A stretch of 64,000 bases of DNA. It comes from Phycisphaerales bacterium. GTDB taxonomy: Bacteria > Planctomycetota > UBA1135 > UBA2386. A program made the translations under genes and the position numbers. The stretch's first letter is position 1, and every line of letters begins with the position of its first letter. This document shows positions 54,641 through 62,186 of this stretch, piece after piece. The notes under the pieces were generated by a model. It worked only from the letters and a program-made list of their open reading frames with translations. It had not been told where the DNA came from and searched no databases. The stretch is taken from positions 1 through 64,000 of the forward strand of contig JADCJE010000024.1 of assembly GCA_020247305.1 (NCBI GenBank), in the 5' to 3' direction.

Positions 54641-56656
54641 ATGATCCGCACCCACTCCCTCGTTGCCTCCTCCCTCCTTGCCGCGCCGCTGCTGGCGCAG
54701 CAGTTCCCCGAAGTCGAACCCAACGACGTCGTCAGCGCCGCACAGGTCGTCGCGCTGGGCAGCCAGGTCAATTGCACGCTCGCGGCGGGCGAGCAGGACT
54801 GGTTCGAGTTCACCACGACGACCGGCGGCTACTACCTGCTGTCGCTCGCCGGCGGCGCGACGTCGTCGCTCGACACGCAGATGGAGCTGTACGACGCCAC
54901 GGGCACGAACGTGCTGGCGTTCAACGACGACGGCCAGAGCCTGCTGAGCAGCCTGTTTCTCAAGCTGTCGTCGGGCACCTACAAGTTGAAGGTCGTCGGC
55001 TTCAGCGCGTCGACCGCGGGCGCCTACACGCTCGACGTCAGTGACACGTCGTGGAAGCCGCCGACCGGCATCGAACTGGAGCCCAACGACACGGTCGCGA
55101 CGGCCAACCTCGTCGCCGACGGCGCGCAACTCGGCTGCGAGATGAACCTGCCGGTGTCGGTGCTCGCCGACACGGCCGGCGCGGCGAACACGACGACCGT
55201 GATCCAGGCGTCGACGGCGCTGACCGCCGGCCAATACGCCGACGGCCGCCACTGGCTGCGCTTCACCTCCGGCGCGAACGCCAACGAAGAACGCCGCATC
55301 ACGGCGAACACGGCGGGGGACCTGACGGTCGACGTTGTGTTCCCGGCCGCAGCCGCCGCCGGCGACGCCTTCGAGGTCCTCGCCTGCGACGCCGACGTGT
55401 TCCGCTTCGACGTCACGGCGCCGCGCGCGCTGGTGGGCATCAGCGTGACCGAGGGTTCTGGCTCGTGGGTCAGCGGCTACAGCTGGGAAGTGCTCGACAG
55501 CGCCGGCGCGCTGGTCAACTCGGCGCTCTACGGCACGAACGCCGGCGACTCGGGCACGTTCAACGCGCGCCTGACGAGCTACCGCGTGCTGCCGACCGGC
55601 ACGTGGCATGCGCGCATCCTGCGGCGCAAGGTGGCGCTGACCGGCGCGCCGGCATCCGGCCCGGCCAACGGCAACTACCACTTCGAGCTCAAGGTCCGCG
55701 ACATGAACGTCGGCGGCGTGGTCGCCGAGGCGGCGGAGCCGAACAGCACGGTCGCGACGGCGACGCCGATCGCGGCTGGCCAGCAGGGCCAGGGCAACCT
55801 GACGCTCAGCACCGGCGCGGACGCCAGCGACCTGTGGGGGCCGATCACGGTCAGCCAGCAGACGCTCGTCTGCTTCCAGACCGACGCGGGCGCCGCGCCG
55901 GCGATGAGCGACACGACGGTGGTCCTGCGCCAGCTGCTCGACCCGGTCGCCGGCACGCTGAGCGCCGGTTCGAGCGCCACGTCGGGCAACGTCCTGGCCG
56001 GCGCCGGCACGAGCCATGCGCGCGGCACGTTCAACCTGCTGCTGCCGGGCACGGTGTACTTCCTGGAAGTTCGCAGCCCGGGCACGACCGCGGCGACGCA
56101 GGCCGGCAACTACGTGCTGGAGATCTCGCTGCTCGACACGCCGCCGTACGCGGCCGGCAACTGGGCGACGGCGAGCGCGAACGGAACGGGCTGCGGCACG
56201 CCGGGCGTGCCGACGATCAGCCGGGTGATGGGCACGTCGTCGACGGCGTCGTTCGGCGAACTGCCGATCGTCGGCCAGACGCTGGTGACGCGCACGACGA
56301 ACCTCAACGGCGCGGGCAACCTCGGCCTGATGCTGCTCGGCATCACCGGCGCGCAGGGCATCAATGGCGCACTGCCTGGCACGCCGGAGTCGGTCTACAG
56401 CCCGCTCGGCCTCGACCTCGGCTTCCTCGGCGCGCCGGGTTGCACGTCGAACGTCGACCCGATCGTCGTGCAGGTGCTGGCCGGTGACGCCAGCGGCACG
56501 GTCGATCACGTGCTGCCGATCCCGGGCAACCTGTTCCTCGCCGGCTTCGTCATGTTCATGCAGCCGTGCAAGTGGGACTTCGCCACGCCGGTCAACGCGC
56601 TCGGCATCCAGCCGGGCAACTGGGCGCGCGCGATCGTCGGCTCGCGCACGTTCTGA
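54641..56656 (+). CDS. large secreted beta-rich protein, paralogue B
   Basis: The 671-residue product has a signal peptide (SLVASSLLAAPLLAQ) and the same architecture as paralogue A: QQFPEVEPNDVVSAAQVVAL, a second unit ELEPNDTVATANLVADG, a single central GANANEERRITANTAGDLT repeat where A has three, and the C-terminal module CGTPGVPTI through QPCKWDFATPVNALGIQPGNW. The smaller number of central repeats explains most of the length difference. Function unknown. It has a separate terminator upstream, so it is probably transcribed from its own promoter. Confidence 0.88.
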   Translation: MIRTHSLVASSLLAAPLLAQQFPEVEPNDVVSAAQVVALGSQVNCTLAAGEQDWFEFTTTTGGYYLLSLAGGATSSLDTQMELYDATGTNVLAFNDDGQSLLSSLFLKLSSGTYKLKVVGFSASTAGAYTLDVSDTSWKPPTGIELEPNDTVATANLVADGAQLGCEMNLPVSVLADTAGAANTTTVIQASTALTAGQYADGRHWLRFTSGANANEERRITANTAGDLTVDVVFPAAAAAGDAFEVLACDADVFRFDVTAPRALVGISVTEGSGSWVSGYSWEVLDSAGALVNSALYGTNAGDSGTFNARLTSYRVLPTGTWHARILRRKVALTGAPASGPANGNYHFELKVRDMNVGGVVAEAAEPNSTVATATPIAAGQQGQGNLTLSTGADASDLWGPITVSQQTLVCFQTDAGAAPAMSDTTVVLRQLLDPVAGTLSAGSSATSGNVLAGAGTSHARGTFNLLLPGTVYFLEVRSPGTTAATQAGNYVLEISLLDTPPYAAGNWATASANGTGCGTPGVPTISRVMGTSSTASFGELPIVGQTLVTRTTNLNGAGNLGLMLLGITGAQGINGALPGTPESVYSPLGLDLGFLGAPGCTSNVDPIVVQVLAGDASGTVDHVLPIPGNLFLAGFVMFMQPCKWDFATPVNALGIQPGNWARAIVGSRTF

Positions 56657-56669
56657 TCGCGGCCTGAGG

Positions 56670-56696
56670 CCGCCGGCCGCTGCGGTGCGCCGGCGG
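56670..56696 (+). terminator. hairpin downstream of paralogue B
   Basis: CCGCCGGC at 56670-56677 pairs with 56689-56696 around an 11-nt loop, 14 nt past the stop. No U-tract. Confidence 0.45.
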
Positions 56697-56780
56697 TCCC
56701 GCCGCGCGCTGCCGCCGGGTGGGCCGTCGCCAGGTTCGCGCGTCGGCCGTGCCGCGCTGGAACCGGCCGCGCTGGTGCCG

Positions 56781-56786
56781 TATCGA
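56781..56786 (+). promoter_or_regulatory. -10-like TATCGA, leaderless-type position
   Basis: TATCGA ends 7 nt before the ATG at 56794. Confidence 0.35.
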
Positions 56787-56793
56787 TCGCCGC

Positions 56794-59067
56794 ATGCCGT
56801 TGCGCGCCACCGTCGCCTGTGTGCTGCTGTTCCTCGCCGCGGGCTGTGCGGCGGGCGCGGGCCTGCCGCGGCGGGCGCCGACCGACCTGCCTTGGGGCGA
56901 TCTCCCCGCCGACCGGTTGGCCCTGGCGGCGCGCGCTGCTGCCGATCGCGGCGACGTCCTGCCCGCGCTGGCGGCGATCGACGAGGCGCTCGCGCTCGAA
57001 CCGCGCCACGTCGATGCGCTGCGCCTGCGCCAGGACCTGCTGCGCGAGCGCGGCCGCCGCGGCCTGCTCACGGTCGAGGCCGAGAAGGCGGTCGCGGCCC
57101 GGCCGGGCGATGCCGACGCGCACTACCTGCTTGGTCGCATCGTCGAGGACCCGCGCCGCAAGCGCGTCTGCTTCGAGCGCGCCGCCGCGCTCGCGCCGGA
57201 CTCGGTCTGGCCGTGGCTTGGCCTCGCGCACGTGCTGCGCAGCGCGGACCGCGAGCGCGCGATCGCGATCTACGCGCGTCTGTACGAACTGACCGACGCG
57301 CATCCGCTGATCGCCGTCAACTACGCATCGGCGCTGCGCGACGCCCGCCGCTTCGACGCGGCCGTCGCCGTGTACGAGCGCTGCCGCGGCGACGGGCGCG
57401 TGCGCGGCATGGCCGATCTCGGGCGCGCGCAGATCGAACTGCTGCGCGCGGCCGAACGCGACGCCTTCGGGCACCTGCTGGCGGCGATCCGCCTGCGGCC
57501 CTTCGAGCCGACCGCCGCCGCCTTGGTGGTGCGCTGGCTGCGCGCCGGCATGGCCGACGACGACGCCGCCGCCCTGCTCGACCTGCTGCGCAGCGACCCC
57601 GCGATCGCGGCGACGATGGCGCGCGCGGGCGGCGCAGACGCCGTCGCCGGCCTGCTGCAGCGCGGCGGCCGGCCGCAGGCGGTGCGCCGATTGCTCGACG
57701 ACCTCGGCGTCGACGCGGCCGACGTCGAACTGCGCCGCCTGCAGCGGCGCTTGCTGCTGGCGCTCGGCGACGTGCCGGCGTTCCTCGCCGTCATGCGCGC
57801 CGACGTGCCGCGCGCCGTCGTCGCCGCGGAACCCAATCTGCTGCGCGGTCGCTGGCTGCAGGCGCTCGACGGTCCGTGGCACGGTCGCGACGTGCTGGCG
57901 GAGCCGGGGCTGTGCGTCGCGCTGGTGACCGCGTTGCGCGACGTCGGCTGGCTCGTCGAAGCCGAGCTGGTGGCGGACCTCGCGCTGCGTGCGCCGGGCG
58001 ACGCGGCCGCGGCGCTCGCGGCGCTGCGCGACGAATGCGGCAAGCAGCTGGCGTTCGAGGGCGAACTGCGGCGCGTCGTCGAGGACGGCTACCGCAGCCG
58101 CGACACCGCCGGACTCGACGACGTCCTGGCGCGCGTGCGCGCCGCCTCGCACCGCGTCTTCGGTCGCGACGTCGTCGGCGCGCCGCGGCGTTTCCAGGCG
58201 CCGCTGGTCGGCGACCTGCTCGATCCGTTCGACGGCGCGTTGGCGGCGCACCTCGACCGCTACAACCGCCACCTGGTGCTCGGTCGCCGCAGCGGCGGCA
58301 CGGTCGAGGCGATGCTGCACACGCGCTTGTCGCTGCAGGACCTGCCGGACGTGCCCGAACTGGCGCTCGCCGCCCGCTGCCGCGAGGTGGTGGTCTGCGA
58401 TCGGGACATCGCGCCGCTGCACGGCGTCTGGGGCGGCGACATCGCCGGCGTGGCGCTGCTGAACCACTTCCTGGTCGACTTCGACAGCCTGCGCAGCTGG
58501 GCCGGCGGGTTGGCGGACAAGCGGGCGACGGCCACGGCCGACGGCCGGGCGCTGCTCGCCGACCCGATCCCGGCCGAACCGGGCGCGGATCCGTTCGATG
58601 CGCCGTGGCGGCTGCTGCTGGCGTCGCCGGTCGCCGATGCCGACCTCGCGACGGCCCTGCTCGACACCGTGCGCCACCACGAGCGGCAGCACCTCGTCGA
58701 CTGGCTGTACTACCTGCCGATCGAGCACAACGTCTGGCGCGCGCTCGGTTTGCTGTTCGACTTCGCGTGGTCGCCGGCGGCGATCGAGGCCGAGATGGAG
58801 CGCCGCGCCGAACTCGCGTCCCTCGCCCTGTCGCCGCACACCGAACTCGTGCTGGCGCACATCCTGGAGTTCGCGTCGGCAGGCGATGCGCCGTCGCCGC
58901 ACGTCCGCGGCTTCGGCGCGCTGGCGCGGGAACTTACGGCGGCGCTGGTCGCCGAGGGCGTGGCCCCGGCGGATGCCGCGCCGGCGCGCTGGGCCGCGGC
59001 GCCGATGCCGGCGTTCCGCCGCGCGGCCCGCCGTTTGCTTGGGCAACTGCCGAGCGCGCCGCGCTGA
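56794..59067 (+). CDS. TPR lipoprotein with C-terminal HEXXH (putative zinc metallopeptidase) domain
   Basis: The 757-residue product has a lipobox in LFLAAGC. Residues about 30-260 are tetratricopeptide-like (ALAARAAADRGDVLPALAAIDEALALEPRHVDALRL and similar). The last 150 residues contain HEXXH at 629-633 (HHERQHLVDWLYYLP), followed 40 residues later by RRAELASLAL with Glu673, in the arrangement of a gluzincin: two His plus a distal Glu for zinc, and the motif Glu as catalytic base. I do not recognise a named family. It is likely an outer-surface or periplasmic protease anchored by lipid, with TPR repeats for partner binding. Confidence 0.82.
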   Translation: MPLRATVACVLLFLAAGCAAGAGLPRRAPTDLPWGDLPADRLALAARAAADRGDVLPALAAIDEALALEPRHVDALRLRQDLLRERGRRGLLTVEAEKAVAARPGDADAHYLLGRIVEDPRRKRVCFERAAALAPDSVWPWLGLAHVLRSADRERAIAIYARLYELTDAHPLIAVNYASALRDARRFDAAVAVYERCRGDGRVRGMADLGRAQIELLRAAERDAFGHLLAAIRLRPFEPTAAALVVRWLRAGMADDDAAALLDLLRSDPAIAATMARAGGADAVAGLLQRGGRPQAVRRLLDDLGVDAADVELRRLQRRLLLALGDVPAFLAVMRADVPRAVVAAEPNLLRGRWLQALDGPWHGRDVLAEPGLCVALVTALRDVGWLVEAELVADLALRAPGDAAAALAALRDECGKQLAFEGELRRVVEDGYRSRDTAGLDDVLARVRAASHRVFGRDVVGAPRRFQAPLVGDLLDPFDGALAAHLDRYNRHLVLGRRSGGTVEAMLHTRLSLQDLPDVPELALAARCREVVVCDRDIAPLHGVWGGDIAGVALLNHFLVDFDSLRSWAGGLADKRATATADGRALLADPIPAEPGADPFDAPWRLLLASPVADADLATALLDTVRHHERQHLVDWLYYLPIEHNVWRALGLLFDFAWSPAAIEAEMERRAELASLALSPHTELVLAHILEFASAGDAPSPHVRGFGALARELTAALVAEGVAPADAAPARWAAAPMPAFRRAARRLLGQLPSAPR

Positions 59068-59192
59068 CGCCGTCGCCGCGATCCGCCGTTGCGATCGGGC
59101 GAAACGGCGGCCGGCGCGGTATGCGTGATGGGGGTGGCCGTCGGCCGGTTGGGTCCGGGCGGGGTCGCCTCCGATACCGACGGAGCAAGACG

Positions 59193-59975
59193 ATGAAGCC
59201 CATGATGACGCTGCGCCGTTTCGTCCTCGCGTTCCTCTGCTCGGCAGTGGCCGTCGCGCAGGATCCTGCCGCCGGCAAGGGCCCCGACAAGGAGGTCGCC
59301 GCGCAGCTCGCGGTCCTCAAGGAGGCCCACGCCGACAAGAAGTTCGCCAACGACGCGCGCGGCGTCGAGGCGATCGACAAGCTGCTGATCAAGACCAAGG
59401 CGGGCATCGACCCCAAGGACCAGCAGATGGTCGTCAAGGGGCTGGAGTCGGTGCTGACCACCGGCAAGCTGCGGCCGCACGACGCGACGCAGTTGTACGT
59501 CGGCGCGGCGCACGCGCTGGGCTACATGGGCGCAGACGGCGCCAAGGTGCTCAAGGATGCCTACGCCGGCAAGCGCTACCCGGACCGGCCGGAGTGGGTG
59601 CCGCTGCGCGAGCAGTTCCTCAAGAACCTCGGCCGCACCAAGGACGAGTCGATGGTCAAGTACCTCGTCGACCAGGCGACGCGCAGCCCCGAGCCGGCGC
59701 TGATGGCCGCTGCGGGCGAAGCGCTCGGCAACTTCGAGGAGTCGAAGGAGGCGCTGCGCAAGGAGGTCGTGCGCGACCTGCTGGTCAAGTACGGCTCGCT
59801 GTCGGAGATGGCCAGCAACCTCGGCACCAACATCGAGGCCCAGAACGCGCAGGAGCGCCTCGCCGCGATCAAGGGCAAGTGGAACGCGACGCTCGGCCGC
59901 CTGACGAAGCAGAACTTCGACACGTTCCGCGACTGGCAGTCGTGGCACAACAAGAACAAGGACAAGCCCTGGTGA
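59193..59975 (+). CDS. secreted HEAT-like helical protein
   Basis: The 260-residue product has a signal peptide (MKPMMTLRRFVLAFLCSAVAVAQ) and then Lys-rich alpha-helical repeats (KGLESVLTTGKLRPHDATQLYVGAAHALGYMGADGAKVLKDAYAGK and KNLGRTKDESMVKYLVDQATRSPEPALMAAAGEALGNFEESKEALRK) of HEAT type. No catalytic site is visible. Its start is supported by CGGAG about 8 nt upstream and differs from the leaderless genes. It is probably a binding or scaffold protein outside the cytoplasm. Confidence 0.8.
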   Translation: MKPMMTLRRFVLAFLCSAVAVAQDPAAGKGPDKEVAAQLAVLKEAHADKKFANDARGVEAIDKLLIKTKAGIDPKDQQMVVKGLESVLTTGKLRPHDATQLYVGAAHALGYMGADGAKVLKDAYAGKRYPDRPEWVPLREQFLKNLGRTKDESMVKYLVDQATRSPEPALMAAAGEALGNFEESKEALRKEVVRDLLVKYGSLSEMASNLGTNIEAQNAQERLAAIKGKWNATLGRLTKQNFDTFRDWQSWHNKNKDKPW

Positions 59976-60033
59976 CCGCCGGCCGGCGGCGCGCCGGGCG
60001 CGGATGACGCAGGCGGGAAGGTCTGGCGCGCGG

Positions 60034-60039
60034 TACCGT
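60034..60039 (+). promoter_or_regulatory. -10-like TACCGT, near-leaderless position
   Basis: TACCGT ends 9 nt before the ATG at 60049. Confidence 0.4.
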
Positions 60040-60048
60040 CCGACCGCC

Positions 60049-61203
60049 ATGCGCCCGTGGAATCTGGTCGGCTGGCTCGCCGTCGTGGCCACCGCCGGTC
60101 TGACGTACGAGACGTTCCGCCTGGCGGAGATCGCCGGCCGCCACGAGGTCGACGCGCGGCAGGCGCGCGCGGAACTCGCGGCCCGCGCGGCCGCGACTGC
60201 CGCAACGCCGCCGGCGCGCGGCGCTGGCGCGGCTCCGGCGGCGGATCCGGCCGCCGGTCCGATTGCGCTCCCGTCGCCCGCGCCGTCGGCGACGGAGTTG
60301 TCGGACTTCACCCGGCTGGCGCAGGAACTCGCGGCGACCAAGGAGCAACTCGCGATCGCCACGGCGATGCTCGCCGCGCGCGCGCGCCAGGACGAAGAGC
60401 GCGCGCAGGCCGCCGCGGCGGCGACGGCGGCGGCGAACCGGCCGATCCCCGCCGGCGTGCGCGAGTGCCTCGTCGCGCTGCAGGACTGCCTGCGCGCCGA
60501 GGGCTATGCCGGGGTGCGCCTGCTGCGCGCCGATGCGGTCGGCGCCGAGGGCCTGACCAACGTCGAACTGCTCGACGCCGAACCCGGCGGCATCGACGTC
60601 GCGTTCGTGCGCGCCGCGCGCGTCACCGGCGTGGTCGAACGCGCCACCGGCTGCTTCGTGCTGACGTGCTTCGACGGCGAGCGGTCGCTGCGCGGCGAGC
60701 GCACGCCGCTGCCGCCGAAGGGGCTGCCGCTGCGGTTCGCGGACGTCGACGGCCGCATGTTCGAGGCCCGGTTGCCGTACTTCGTGCGCGGCGAGGGCGA
60801 GTACCCGGCGGCGGCAGCGGCGCCGGACCGGCCGCCCGGCGAACTCGATCCGCTGCGCCGGCGGCAGTGGCTGGAACGGCTCGAGCGCGTGCTGACGGAC
60901 GGCGGGCCGACGCCGCGGTGGCGCGTCGGCCGGCTGCGCGGACTCGACGGCGGCTGGTTCCAGGGCGGCGACCTCGTCGCCACCGACGACAAACGCCGCG
61001 TCGTCGCCAGCGCATCCTGCGAGCGCTTCGCCATCGAGGTCGACGAGGCGGCGGGCATCGTGTCGCTGCTGCTGCGCAACGGGTCCTTGCGCCGCGACGG
61101 CGTCGACTCCAGCATCACCGGCGAAGGCCTTCGCGTGTTGCTACCCAACCTGACCTGCAAGCAGGCGTCCGACGCCATGTTCGGCATGGTGGTCCGCCGA
61201 TGA
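60049..61203 (+). CDS. membrane-anchored coiled-coil protein, unknown
   Basis: The 384-residue product has one N-terminal membrane anchor (NLVGWLAVVATAGLTYETF), a Pro/Ala-rich linker, a short coiled coil (LAQELAATKEQLAIATAMLAARARQDEERAQ) and a globular domain of about 250 residues with no motif I recognise (VALQDCLRAEGYAGVRLL, FVRAARVTGVVERATGCFVLTCFDGE). Its stop overlaps the ispA ATG (ATGA), so the two are coupled, although any functional link with isoprenoids is unknown. Confidence 0.78.
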   Translation: MRPWNLVGWLAVVATAGLTYETFRLAEIAGRHEVDARQARAELAARAAATAATPPARGAGAAPAADPAAGPIALPSPAPSATELSDFTRLAQELAATKEQLAIATAMLAARARQDEERAQAAAAATAAANRPIPAGVRECLVALQDCLRAEGYAGVRLLRADAVGAEGLTNVELLDAEPGGIDVAFVRAARVTGVVERATGCFVLTCFDGERSLRGERTPLPPKGLPLRFADVDGRMFEARLPYFVRGEGEYPAAAAAPDRPPGELDPLRRRQWLERLERVLTDGGPTPRWRVGRLRGLDGGWFQGGDLVATDDKRRVVASASCERFAIEVDEAAGIVSLLLRNGSLRRDGVDSSITGEGLRVLLPNLTCKQASDAMFGMVVRR

Positions 61204-62135
61204 CCGCCGCCACGATCTTCGCCGCGTTCCACGCCCGTTGGGCGGAGCCCGTCGAGCAGGCGCTGCGCGAACTGCTGCCGCCGCCGGCGGCCGCGCCGGC
61301 CCGCCTGCACGAAGCGATGCACTACGCGCTGTTCCCCGGCGGCAAGCGCCTGCGGCCGATGCTGGCGCTGCTCGGCTGTGAGGCCGTCGGCGGCGATCCG
61401 CGCGCGGCGCTGCGCGCGGCGGCGGCGATCGAGTGCCTGCACACGTACAGCCTCGTGCACGACGACCTGCCGTGCATGGACGACGACGACCTGCGCCGCG
61501 GCCGGCCGACGTGCCACAAGGTGTTCGGCGAGGCGCTCGCGTTGCTCGCCGGCGACGCGCTGCTGACCGTCGCGTTCGAGGGCGCGGCGAGTGCGGGCGG
61601 CGCTGCGGTCGCGGCGCTGGCGCGCGGCGCTGGCAGCCTCGGCATGGTCGGCGGACAGGTCGAGGACCTCGCCGCCGAAGGCGACCCGGCCGGGCACACG
61701 TTGGCGCGGCTGGAGTGGATCCACGACCACAAGACCGGCGCGTTGATCACGGCCTCGCTGCTGGTCGGCGCCCACGCTGCCGCCGGTCCCGCCGGCGCTC
61801 CGGCGGCGGTCACCGCGCCGCTCGGACGCTTCGGCGACCTGCTCGGCCGTGCCTTCCAGATCGCCGACGACTGCCTCGACCTGACGGGCACCGCGGCCGA
61901 GCTCGGCAAGAATCCCCTCGCCGACGTGGCGCTGGGCAAGCTGACGTGGCCGGCGCTGGTGGGGCTCGAACCGAGTCTTGCGGCGGCCCGTGCAACGGCG
62001 GCTGCCGCCCGTGCCAGCGCGGTCGAGGTGGGTCGCGCGGCCGCAGCGTGGCGGGGGAGTGGCGCTGCTGCGCTGGACGCGGCCGTCGGCCTGCTGCAAG
62101 ATGTGGCGGACTACGCGGTCGAGCGCCGGCGCTGA
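61200..62135 (+). CDS. ispA: short-chain polyprenyl diphosphate synthase (farnesyl/geranylgeranyl type)
   Basis: The 311-residue product has GGKRLRPML, the first Asp-rich motif DDLPCMDDDD starting at D88 (DDxxxxD type), KTGALITASLLVG, and the second Asp-rich motif with D223, D224 and D227 (DDCLD), then KLTWPALVGLE where KATYPALLG is usual. It elongates DMAPP with IPP to C15 or C20 diphosphates by head-to-tail condensation, needing Mg2+. The family boundary between FPP and GGPP synthase cannot be set by eye, so the gene name is provisional. ATG overlaps the previous stop, and dxs follows 51 nt later, giving an isoprenoid operon. Confidence 0.92.
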   Translation: MTAATIFAAFHARWAEPVEQALRELLPPPAAAPARLHEAMHYALFPGGKRLRPMLALLGCEAVGGDPRAALRAAAAIECLHTYSLVHDDLPCMDDDDLRRGRPTCHKVFGEALALLAGDALLTVAFEGAASAGGAAVAALARGAGSLGMVGGQVEDLAAEGDPAGHTLARLEWIHDHKTGALITASLLVGAHAAAGPAGAPAAVTAPLGRFGDLLGRAFQIADDCLDLTGTAAELGKNPLADVALGKLTWPALVGLEPSLAAARATAAAARASAVEVGRAAAAWRGSGAAALDAAVGLLQDVADYAVERRR

Positions 62136-62186
62136 GCCGGGCCCGGCCGTGCGTCGTCACGCACGAACCCCTTCGCGGAGCAGGAC

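Noticed and set aside
51440-56509. A minus-strand open frame of about 1,690 codons opposite the two secreted genes.
   Set aside because: Its translation is Arg/Ala/Val/Asp filler with no domains, typical of the opposite strand of GC-rich genes, and the plus strand has signal peptides and conserved modules.
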